Assembly (NCBI GenBank): GCA_020249505.1
Contig: JADCFN010000009.1
Coordinates: forward strand, 1-64,000
DNA: 64,000 nucleotides
Origin: Roseomonas sp.
Lineage (GTDB): Bacteria > Pseudomonadota > Alphaproteobacteria > Acetobacterales > Acetobacteraceae
Direction: 5' to 3'
The notes beneath the pieces are model-generated. The model was not told where the DNA came from. It ran no database searches and saw nothing but the letters and a program-made list of their open reading frames with translations. Below are positions 18,069 through 25,420 of the stretch, one piece after another. The position numbers and the translations under genes were made by a program. Each line of letters opens with the position of its first letter. Position 1 is the stretch's first letter.

Positions 18069-19472
18069 ATGATCCTCGCCCTGCAGGCGCTGCCGCTGCT
18101 TTTGTTGATCGGGCTATTGTTTTCTGGGCGCGTGGCACCCGTGCCGGCCGTGCTGACCGCACTTGCTGCGGCCATTCCAGCGGCCTTTGTATCACTCCCC
18201 GGCGGCATCGCCCTGCCCGGCTTCCTGGCCGAGCAAATCCTGCGCGGCGCCTATCTGGCGCTGCAGCCCATGGGCGTGGTGCTGGCCGGGTTGTTGTTCT
18301 ACGCCGCTGTTTCGGGGGCAGAGACTACGCAGGATCAGACCCCGGCGACAGCACGGCGCGTTTTTATCGCAACGCTGCTGCTCGGCACCTTCATGGAAAG
18401 CGTCACCGGCTTTGCGGTGGGGGCGGTATTCGCGCTGGCGACGCTCCGCGGCATGGGGGTTATCGGTGCGCCCGCGGGTGCCATGGCTTTGCTCGCCTTG
18501 TGTCTGATTCCCTGGGGTGGGCTTGGGCCTGGTTCCTTACTTGGCGCGGCGCTGATCGGCCTGCCGGCGCAGGATATCTTGCGCATCACCGCGTTGCCCA
18601 ATGCGCTTTGGCTATTGGCGCTGGGTCCGGTGCTGTGGCGGCTTTGCAGCGCAGCGGGGCTTGCTGTGTCGGCGGCGGAAAAGCGCGCGCAAATGGGTTA
18701 TCTGCTGGCGGTGGCCGGGCTGCTTGTCGGCTGCCATTGGCTGCTGCCCTTTGAAGTGATTGGCGTCATTGCCACCGGCCTGCCCCTGGTTTTCGCGCTC
18801 TGGCGGCTTGCTCCGCCGCAGGATGCTGCGGCCTGGCGTCGCGCCTTATCGCGGCTGGCGCCTTATGCCTTGTTGACGGTGGCGCTTTTGCTGGCGCGCG
18901 CGGTGCCGAACCCGCCGGCATGGCGGCCTTTTGCGGATTTGCCCGCCTTTCCCGTGACGCATGTCTCCCTTGTTTTGGGGGCGGTAGCGCTACTGTTACT
19001 GGCACGCCGCGCAGGGGCGCTTGGCTTGGCGCAAGGGGCGATCAAGCGCGGCATAAGGCCCGCGATTATCATGCTGCTTTACGTGCTGCTGGCGCGTTGG
19101 ATGGGCGAAAGCGGCGCCACGGCTGCGCTCGCACGGGAAGCGGCGGCGGCGCTTGGTCCTCTGGCGCCTTATGCCGTGCCACCGCTTGGCCTGATGGCAG
19201 GGATCGTCACGGGGACCAATGTCGGGTCCAATGCCGCGGTCATGCCCGTACAGTACAAGCTTGGCCTGGCGGCTGGGCTGCCGCCGTCGCTCGCCCCCGG
19301 CGTGCATAATTTTGTTGGCGCGGCCGGGGCGGGCATGTCCTTTGCCGTTACCGGCATGATTTGCGGCTTGCTCGCCGATGGCACCAAGCCTGTCCAGCTT
19401 TGGCGCCTCCTATGGCTATCGCTCGCGGCGGTGTTGCTGTTGGGCTGGGGGGCGATGGCCTTCTTTTCTTGA
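18069..19472 (+). CDS. L-lactate permease family transporter (LctP-like)
   Basis: Integral membrane protein of 467 residues with about 12-13 hydrophobic segments. LctP-family landmarks are FMESVTGFAVGAVFA in the first half and GIVTGTNVGSNAAVMPVQ near residue 380. It is shorter than E. coli LldP (about 550 residues), mainly in the central region. Family members import lactate or glycolate by proton symport; a short hydroxy- or keto-acid is the likely cargo, but that is inference. It lies six nucleotides after the MBL hydrolase gene, which suggests that the hydrolase acts on the transported compound. Confidence 0.8.
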   Translation: MILALQALPLLLLIGLLFSGRVAPVPAVLTALAAAIPAAFVSLPGGIALPGFLAEQILRGAYLALQPMGVVLAGLLFYAAVSGAETTQDQTPATARRVFIATLLLGTFMESVTGFAVGAVFALATLRGMGVIGAPAGAMALLALCLIPWGGLGPGSLLGAALIGLPAQDILRITALPNALWLLALGPVLWRLCSAAGLAVSAAEKRAQMGYLLAVAGLLVGCHWLLPFEVIGVIATGLPLVFALWRLAPPQDAAAWRRALSRLAPYALLTVALLLARAVPNPPAWRPFADLPAFPVTHVSLVLGAVALLLLARRAGALGLAQGAIKRGIRPAIIMLLYVLLARWMGESGATAALAREAAAALGPLAPYAVPPLGLMAGIVTGTNVGSNAAVMPVQYKLGLAAGLPPSLAPGVHNFVGAAGAGMSFAVTGMICGLLADGTKPVQLWRLLWLSLAAVLLLGWGAMAFFS

Positions 19473-19534
19473 GGGCTTGCATCCGCCGCCAAGGCCGCAC
19501 AGTTTTAAGCCAAGAAATTTCAGGGAGGCCCGCT

Positions 19535-20512
19535 ATGACGCTCTTTACCCGCCGTTCTGCCTTGGCGCTTTCCGCCGGCCTTTTGGCCGCGCCGGCCGTT
19601 CATGCCCAAGGCGCCTTTCCGAACAAGCCCTTGCGGATCATCGTGCCTTACCCGCCAGGTGGGGTGACCGACATCATGGGCCGCCTGGCTGCCGAAGCCA
19701 TGGCGCGGCATTTGGGCCAGACCATTGTGGTGGAAAACCGCGCCGGCGCCGGCGGCAATATCGGCGCCATGGCCGCCGCCCAGGCCGAGCCCGATGGCTA
19801 TACCCTGTTCCTCGGCACCATGGCCACACAAGGTGTGAACCCGATCCTCTACCCCGATCCGCGCTTTGACCCGCGCAAGGCTTTTGTCGGTGTCGGTATG
19901 ATGGCGGATATGCCCAATGTCATGTCCTGCCTGCCGCGCCGTTACAACCCGGCCAATGCGCGCGAAGCCATTGCGCGCGCCAAGGCCGAACCGGGCAAGA
20001 TGACCTTCGGCACGGTCGGCAATGGATCATCGGCGCATCTGTCGCTGGTGATGCTGGAAAAGCTTGCCGGTCTTGACTTCGTTCATGTGCCCTATCGCGG
20101 GTCCGCCCCTGCAGTCGCGGCGTTGCTGGCCGGCGACCTTGATTTGCTGTTCGATGCTTCGGCCACTTCCGCCCCGCATATCCTGCAGGGCTCCATGAAG
20201 GGGCTTGCCGTTACCATGGATCGGCGGATCGGCAGCCTGCCCAATACGCCCACACTTCAGGAAGAAGGCGTCGCCGGCTATCATTTGAGCGTCTGGAATG
20301 GCGTCTTTACCCAAACCCGCGTGCCCGCCCCGATCCTGGCGCGCCTGCAGGACGCCTTCAACAAGGCGATGGATGAGGCAATGCTGAACCGCCTGCGCGG
20401 GCATCATACCGAACCCCTGCTGATCCCAACCGCCGAGCTGCAACCCTGGCTGGATCGCGATGCGGAGCGTTGGGGCCAAGTTGCCCGTGACAGCGGCATC
20501 AAGATTGACTAA
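19535..20512 (+). CDS. Tripartite tricarboxylate transporter (TTT) substrate-binding protein
   Basis: Periplasmic Bug/TctC-family receptor, 325 residues including an export signal cleaved after HAQ (about residue 25). The Bug hallmarks are PNKPLRIIVPYPPGGVTDIMGR and VVVENRAGAGGNIG just after the signal, and VPYRGSAPAVAALLAGDLDLLFD in the centre. ATG at 19535 is chosen because CAGGGAGG precedes it and a signal peptide follows; an in-frame extension to 19361 lies inside the upstream permease gene. No tctA or tctB gene is nearby, so it is an orphan receptor for a carboxylate or amide. A TRAP receptor gene follows 61 nt downstream. Confidence 0.92.
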   Translation: MTLFTRRSALALSAGLLAAPAVHAQGAFPNKPLRIIVPYPPGGVTDIMGRLAAEAMARHLGQTIVVENRAGAGGNIGAMAAAQAEPDGYTLFLGTMATQGVNPILYPDPRFDPRKAFVGVGMMADMPNVMSCLPRRYNPANAREAIARAKAEPGKMTFGTVGNGSSAHLSLVMLEKLAGLDFVHVPYRGSAPAVAALLAGDLDLLFDASATSAPHILQGSMKGLAVTMDRRIGSLPNTPTLQEEGVAGYHLSVWNGVFTQTRVPAPILARLQDAFNKAMDEAMLNRLRGHHTEPLLIPTAELQPWLDRDAERWGQVARDSGIKID

Positions 20513-20573
20513 CCGGGGCCTTGGCTTCACGCATTGCCCCGTCCAATAACCAACCAAAAGACAAGGAGAAATC

Positions 20574-21548
20574 ATGTCCATTTTCCGCCGCATGACGCTG
20601 GCCGCCGGGCTGGCCGCGCCGCTTTTTGCTCTGCCCGCCCTGGCGCAGCCGCAAATCACCATCCAGCACGGGCTGCCGCCCAATAGCCATACCGGGCTTG
20701 GCGCCACCACCTTCAAGGAAAATTTCGAGCGTTTGACAAATGGCCGCTATCGGGTCGTTACACAGCGCAACGATAATGAACGCGAAATGATTGAAAGCGT
20801 GCAGATCGGCACGCTGGATTGCACCTTCACCTCTACCGGGCCTGTCGGCAATTTCGTGCCGGAAGTGCGCGTTTTTGATGTGCCCTTCCTGTTCCGCGAT
20901 GCCGCCCATGCGCGCGGCGTGCTGGATAGCGATATCGGTTCCGCCGTACTGGCGCGCTTCCCGGCGCGCGGCTTGGTTGGCGTGATCTGGACCGAAAACG
21001 GCTTCCGTCACCTGACCAATTCCCGGCGTGAAGTGAATGCCCCTGCCGATATGCGTGGCCTTAAGGTGCGCACCATGGAAAACCAGGTGCATATGCGCGC
21101 GTTTTCAACGCTTGGCGCGCTGCCCACGCCGATGGCCTTCAGCGAACTGATCCCGGCCCTGCAACAGGGGACGGTGGATGGTCAGGAAAACCCGATCTCG
21201 GTGATTGTGGCGAACAACATCAACCAGGTTCAGAAGTTCATGACGCTGACGAACCATGTCTATTCGCCATCGGTCATGATCTGCAATCCGGGCATGATTA
21301 ACCGTCTTTCGGCCGCTGATCGCGCCCTGTTCCAGGAAGCCGCGCGCGCCGCGCAAAAGGCCAATCGGGACCGCGTGACGGCCGATGACGCGAGTGGCGT
21401 TGAAGAACTCCGCCGCCGTGGCATGACGGTGGTGACGCAGGTGGATACTGCTGCCTTCCAGACCGCGCTGGCGCCCGCCTTCGCCGAATGGGAACGCACC
21501 CTGGATGCGGCCACGCTGCGGCGCATTCGTGAATGGAAGCCGAACTGA
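20574..21548 (+). CDS. dctP: TRAP transporter substrate-binding protein (DctP family)
   Basis: Extracytoplasmic receptor of a tripartite ATP-independent periplasmic transporter, 324 residues with a signal peptide ending near ALA (residue 23). Family motifs are ENGFRHLTNSRREV around residue 145, the substrate-carboxylate arginine region ADMRGLKVRTME, and ALQQGTVDGQENP at about 200. AAGGAG precedes the ATG. dctQ and dctM follow in the same direction after an 89-nt gap that contains a strong stem-loop. The substrate is probably a C4 or keto/hydroxy acid. Confidence 0.95.
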   Translation: MSIFRRMTLAAGLAAPLFALPALAQPQITIQHGLPPNSHTGLGATTFKENFERLTNGRYRVVTQRNDNEREMIESVQIGTLDCTFTSTGPVGNFVPEVRVFDVPFLFRDAAHARGVLDSDIGSAVLARFPARGLVGVIWTENGFRHLTNSRREVNAPADMRGLKVRTMENQVHMRAFSTLGALPTPMAFSELIPALQQGTVDGQENPISVIVANNINQVQKFMTLTNHVYSPSVMICNPGMINRLSAADRALFQEAARAAQKANRDRVTADDASGVEELRRRGMTVVTQVDTAAFQTALAPAFAEWERTLDAATLRRIREWKPN

Positions 21549-21560
21549 TTGGTGCGTGTA

Positions 21561-21595
21561 TCGGCGCCTGTTGGGTTAACCCCATCAGGCGCCGA
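21561..21595 (+). promoter_or_regulatory. Stem-loop between the TRAP receptor and permease genes
   Basis: Ten-base arms TCGGCGCCTG (21561-21570) and CAGGCGCCGA (21586-21595) pair perfectly, with a further TGGG/CCCA inner helix. No T-tract follows, so transcription can continue into dctQ. Such hairpins often protect receptor mRNA and lower permease expression; that role is inferred. Confidence 0.6.
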
Positions 21596-21637
21596 AATTG
21601 AGGCAGGGATCACCCTCAGTTTTATTGGGATGGCGCG

Positions 21638-22234
21638 ATGAATGCGATGAATACCCTGCCATTGCAGGTGACCGCAGCCGCGACGCTGCTGGCGCTGGTA
21701 TTTGCCTTTTGGCTGAAATCCGGCGACGGGCTGCGCGCGCAGCTTCGCGCCGGTGTGCTGACTGCCGATAGAATTGGTACCACCATCGCCGCCATCATCG
21801 CCTGCCTTGCGCTTGCAGTCGCCGTTTTCGCGGGGCTTTGGCAGGTTGTGGCGCGTTTCGCCACCGAAACACCCTCTGTCTGGTCTGAAGCGCTGGTGCG
21901 CACTGCGCTGATCTGGATGGCCTTTATCGGGCTGGCGGTGGCAATCCGCGCCGGTGCGCTGGTTTCGATTGACATTGCCCATCGCCTATCGCGCGGCGTG
22001 CTGCGCAGCGTGCTGGAAGGGATTTCGCTGGCGAGCATTCTTCTTATGCTCGGCGTCATGTTCTGGTTCGGCTGGACCATGGCAGAGCGTGTGAAATTCC
22101 AGGAAATGGCCGGCATGGAGGTTTCCATGGCCTGGGGCTATGCCGCCATCCCGATCGGCGCGGTTTTTGCCATGTTGGGGTCGATTGCCCATTTCCTCGA
22201 TAGACGCTCTGAAGAATTGGAGTCCGCAGTATGA
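21638..22234 (+). CDS. dctQ: TRAP transporter small permease (DctQ family)
   Basis: Small membrane subunit, 198 residues, with four main hydrophobic helices plus a hydrophobic N-terminal segment (about residues 8-25). The DctQ signature is in the middle (ALVRTALIWMAFIGLAVAIR). It pairs with DctM to carry solute with sodium. The stop overlaps the dctM start (ATGA, 22231-22234), giving tight coupling. A second in-frame ATG lies three codons in. Confidence 0.93.
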   Translation: MNAMNTLPLQVTAAATLLALVFAFWLKSGDGLRAQLRAGVLTADRIGTTIAAIIACLALAVAVFAGLWQVVARFATETPSVWSEALVRTALIWMAFIGLAVAIRAGALVSIDIAHRLSRGVLRSVLEGISLASILLMLGVMFWFGWTMAERVKFQEMAGMEVSMAWGYAAIPIGAVFAMLGSIAHFLDRRSEELESAV

Positions 22235-23508
22235 GCGGCACCATGCTCACCGTCATGCTGGTGCTTTTTGCCGCCAGCATTCCGGTTGCCGTCGCTATCG
22301 GCCTCGCCGCCATTATCGGCATTCATGGCTTTACGAATTTCCCGCTGGTGGTGGTGGCGCAGCAGCTGTTCGTCTCGCTTGATCGCTTTCCGCTGGCCGC
22401 CATTCCCTTTTTCATCCTGGCGGGGAATCTCATGGAAGTGGGTGGCATTTCACGCCGGCTGGTGGAATTTGCACGCTCCATCGTGGGCGGCATTCAAGGC
22501 GGGCTGCCTGCGACTTGCGTCATCACCTGCATGATCTTTGCCGCCATCAGCGGCAGCAGTGTGGCCACCACCTTTGCCATTGGCGCCATCATGATCCCGG
22601 CCTTGGTGCGTGCTGGTTATCCGGTGCCCTTCGCCGCGGCGCTGCAAGCAACGGCGGCCGAGCTTGGCGTGATCATCCCGCCATCCATTCCGATGATCCT
22701 TTACGGTGTTACCACGCAAACCTCGATCCCGGAGCTCTTCATTGCGGGATTCGGGCCGGGCATTCTTATTGGCGGTTCCTTGATCGCAACCGTGTTGATC
22801 TGGTGCCGTGTGAAGGGCTGGGGCAAGGAAGATGGCGTTGGCCGCCTGTCCTTCCCCGTCGCGACACGGCAGGCGGGCTTTGCGCTGCTCATGCCCTTTG
22901 TTGTGCTGGGCGGCATTTATGGCGGCGTCACCACACCAACCGAGGCTTCGGTCATTGCCGTCGTTTATGCGCTGCTGATCGGGCTTTTCGTGCATAAGGA
23001 AATCGCCTGGCGCGACCTTTTCCCGATCTTCAAGAAATCCGTGATCTCCAGCGCCGTCATCATGTTCATCATCGCCTGCGCGGCGGTGTTTTCCTGGCTG
23101 CTGAACCGCCAGGGCGTGCCCGATTTGGCGGCGGAATGGATCGCGACCAGCTTTGATAGCTCCAGCCTTTATCTGTTGGTGGTCAATCTGTTTCTGTTCG
23201 TGGTTGGCATGTTTGTGGAAACCTCGGCTTCCATCATCGTGCTGGCGCCAATCCTGGCGGAAGCGGCGGAAAAGCTCGGCATTGACCAGGTGCATTTCGG
23301 CACCATCATGGTGGTCAATCTGGCGCTTGGCATGATCACGCCGCCCTTTGGCGTCAATCTATTCGCTGCCGCGCAAGTCGCACGCTGCGGCGTTGACCAG
23401 ATGATGCGCTATTTGTGGGTCTTCATCGCCGTGGTCTTTGGTGCGCTCATGGTGATCACTTACGTGCCTTGGATTACGCTCACCTTGCCGAAGCTTGTCT
23501 TCCGATGA
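22231..23508 (+). CDS. dctM: TRAP transporter large permease (DctM family)
   Basis: Large membrane subunit of 425 residues with about 11-12 helices, the sodium-coupled transport channel. DctM motifs present include FFILAGNLMEVGGISRRLVEFA, GGLPATCVITCMIFAAISGSS and LGVIIPPSIPMILYGVTT, plus GMITPPFGVNLF near the C-terminus. It overlaps dctQ by four nucleotides upstream and the DNA glycosylase gene by four nucleotides downstream. Confidence 0.96.
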   Translation: MSGTMLTVMLVLFAASIPVAVAIGLAAIIGIHGFTNFPLVVVAQQLFVSLDRFPLAAIPFFILAGNLMEVGGISRRLVEFARSIVGGIQGGLPATCVITCMIFAAISGSSVATTFAIGAIMIPALVRAGYPVPFAAALQATAAELGVIIPPSIPMILYGVTTQTSIPELFIAGFGPGILIGGSLIATVLIWCRVKGWGKEDGVGRLSFPVATRQAGFALLMPFVVLGGIYGGVTTPTEASVIAVVYALLIGLFVHKEIAWRDLFPIFKKSVISSAVIMFIIACAAVFSWLLNRQGVPDLAAEWIATSFDSSSLYLLVVNLFLFVVGMFVETSASIIVLAPILAEAAEKLGIDQVHFGTIMVVNLALGMITPPFGVNLFAAAQVARCGVDQMMRYLWVFIAVVFGALMVITYVPWITLTLPKLVFR

Positions 23509-24152
23509 GCCTCGGCACGCCGGAGGCCTTGCGTCACCTCCGGCGTGATGCCGCCCTCAAGCGCGTCATCCGCCAGGTGGGGCCCTTCACGCTCAAGCCC
23601 GCGCGGCGCCAACCCTATGAGGCTTTGGTGCGCGCCATTGCCCACCAACAGGTGCATGGTCGCGCGGCGGAGGCGATTCTTGGCCGCTTCATCGCGCTTT
23701 GCCCTGAGGCTGACTTTCCCACGCCAGATGCCGTGCTGGCCTTAACACCTGAGGCGATGCGCGGCGCGGGGCTTTCGGCGAATAAGGTGCTCGCCATTCG
23801 CGACATTGCTGAAAAGGCCGCGCTTGGTGTCATCCCCAATCGCGCCACTGCCCGCCGGCTTTCGGATGAGGTCTTGATCGAAAGGCTGGTCGCACTGCGC
23901 GGTGTCGGGCGATGGACGGTGGAGATGCTGCTGATCTTCACCCTGGGGCGCGCCGATATCCTGCCCGTGGATGATTTCGGCGTGCGCGAAGGCTACCGCG
24001 TTGCGGCGGGCCTGCCCGAACAGCCAAAGCCGAAAGCGCTGGCGGAAATAGGCGAAGCCTGGGCGCCCTATCGCACCACCGCGGCCTGGTATTTGTGGCG
24101 CGCGGCGGATTTGGCGAAGGAAGGCGGCTTCAAGGCACCCGCAGCCATCTGA
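23505..24152 (+). CDS. DNA-3-methyladenine glycosylase 2 family protein (AlkA/MAG1-like)
   Basis: Base-excision repair glycosylase of 215 residues that should release alkylated purines. The helix-hairpin-helix motif with glycine-rich turn (LVALRGVGRWTVEMLLIF) and the catalytic aspartate in ILPVDDFGVREGY are intact. The N-terminal AlkA beta domain is absent, as in yeast MAG1 and many short bacterial homologues. ATG at 23505 overlaps the dctM stop (ATGA), so translation may be coupled to an unrelated transporter; a longer frame from 23415 runs inside dctM. A double hairpin region follows and the photolyase-like gene is convergent. Confidence 0.93.
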   Translation: MSLGTPEALRHLRRDAALKRVIRQVGPFTLKPARRQPYEALVRAIAHQQVHGRAAEAILGRFIALCPEADFPTPDAVLALTPEAMRGAGLSANKVLAIRDIAEKAALGVIPNRATARRLSDEVLIERLVALRGVGRWTVEMLLIFTLGRADILPVDDFGVREGYRVAAGLPEQPKPKALAEIGEAWAPYRTTAAWYLWRAADLAKEGGFKAPAAI

Positions 24153-24160
24153 GAAAAAGG

Positions 24161-24211
24161 CCGGAGGGCTCTGCCCTCCGGACCACCCGCCAAAGGCCGA
24201 AAGGCCTTTGG
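24161..24211. terminator. Double hairpin between convergent genes
   Basis: Two perfect stems lie side by side: CCGGAGGGC/GCCCTCCGG (24161-24169 with 24173-24181) and CCAAAGGCC/GGCCTTTGG (24190-24198 with 24203-24211), the latter closed by a GAAA tetraloop. No T-tract is present. It separates two convergent genes and may terminate or protect both transcripts. The wording resembles an intergenic element I associate with Acetobacteraceae genomes, from memory. Confidence 0.55.
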
Positions 24212-24242
24212 AAACCATCACTTGGGGCGGCCCGAAACGCGC

Positions 24243-25382
24243 CTATCCGATCAATTCAGCGCATAGACGCGGAATGTGCTGGCCGAGAGGAAAGAAACCG
24301 CGCCCGGCAAGGGGCCAGCAGGCCGCATCCCAAGGGCGACGCAAGGGCAAAACCGGATAGGGACGCAAGGCATCCGCAAGCCAACCAACCGGGGCTTCCG
24401 GCATCACCACAACATCGCGCGCCAGCAGATCAGGCAAATCAGCAAGCGCCACACACTCACCCGGCACGCCAAAATACTGCGCGGCGCGGGCCAGCCCATC
24501 TCCCAAAGCACCATCAACAAAGCGCTGCACCGGTGGCGCAGCACCCAAGGGAGAACGCGCCTCAGGACAGCAAATACCGATCACGCGGCTCACCTCATGC
24601 CCCGCCAGCGGCAGGCTTTCAGGATGCAGATCATCTTCATGCAACAATAAAACTACAGGGCCGCGCGGCGGTGCTGGCAAATTTCGGATGGGGCGCTGTG
24701 CTGGCGGATCAGCTTCCTGCAAGGGCGCTGGCGCTTCATTTAAGGCACCATGCGGCGCAAAGCGCCCGCCCGTGTAGCGCGCAATATTCTCGGCCCGCGC
24801 CACATAATGCTTGCCCTTGGTATGTAGCCCGGCCACCCAACGCCAGGACAGCGTATTGGACGCCGCATCCCCATCCAGCAAATGCCGCAAAAAGAAATCT
24901 GCCCCTAATTCCCAAGGCAGCCGCAGCGTGAAAATCCAAATGCTCGCAAACCACATGCGCGCGTGGTTATGCACATAGCCGGTCTCGATCAGCTCCTGCA
25001 CCCAAGCATCGAAACAGGTAATGCCGCTACGCGCCGCGATGGCCGCTTCATAGCCTTCAGGCGGCGCGCCCAGGCCAGCCGCGACGCGCGCACCATACGC
25101 ATCCCAAACCGCCGGGCGCTGCGCCAGCCAGCCCTTCCAGTAGCTCCGCCAGAAAACCTCCTGAATGAATTTTTCGGCGACCTCCGCGCCATGCGCGGCA
25201 ATGGCGGTGGCGACCACCTCCTGCTCGGTGATCAGGCGGTGGCGAATATAGGGCGATAGCGCTGAAACATTGCGGGGCTTGCCGGGGCCGGAATCATGAT
25301 TGCGCCCTTCGGCATAGGCACGGCCCATCAGCGGCGTGAATGCGGCAAGCCGCGCAAGGCCAGCGGCGCGGGTCGGCTGCAT
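24243..25382 (-). CDS. Photolyase/cryptochrome-like protein with FAD domain first
   Basis: A 379-residue protein whose first half matches the photolyase FAD-binding domain: LSPYIRHRLI near residue 43, EKFIQEVFWRSYWKGWLA near 71, GITCFDAWVQELIETGYVHN near 120 with NHARMWFASIW, and DGDAASNTLSWRWVAG near 171. The second half (about 240-379) reads as a Rossmann-like alpha/beta domain: VVLLLHEDDLHPESLPLAG, RFVDGALGDGLARAAQYFGV, DVVVMPEAPVGWLADAL. In classical photolyases the alpha/beta domain comes first, so the order here is inverted. Start taken at ATG 25382; a TTG lies one codon upstream. Repair activity is plausible, not shown. Confidence 0.82.
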   Translation of the reverse strand: MQPTRAAGLARLAAFTPLMGRAYAEGRNHDSGPGKPRNVSALSPYIRHRLITEQEVVATAIAAHGAEVAEKFIQEVFWRSYWKGWLAQRPAVWDAYGARVAAGLGAPPEGYEAAIAARSGITCFDAWVQELIETGYVHNHARMWFASIWIFTLRLPWELGADFFLRHLLDGDAASNTLSWRWVAGLHTKGKHYVARAENIARYTGGRFAPHGALNEAPAPLQEADPPAQRPIRNLPAPPRGPVVLLLHEDDLHPESLPLAGHEVSRVIGICCPEARSPLGAAPPVQRFVDGALGDGLARAAQYFGVPGECVALADLPDLLARDVVVMPEAPVGWLADALRPYPVLPLRRPWDAACWPLAGRGFFPLGQHIPRLCAELIG

Positions 25383-25420
25383 CAACTCAGCTCACCAAAA
25401 TGCCGCGCCGGCAGCATCGC

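Noticed and set aside
20515-20550. GGGGC/GCCCC pairing before dctP as an attenuator
   Set aside because: Only a 5-6 bp stem with a long loop; likely chance at this base composition.
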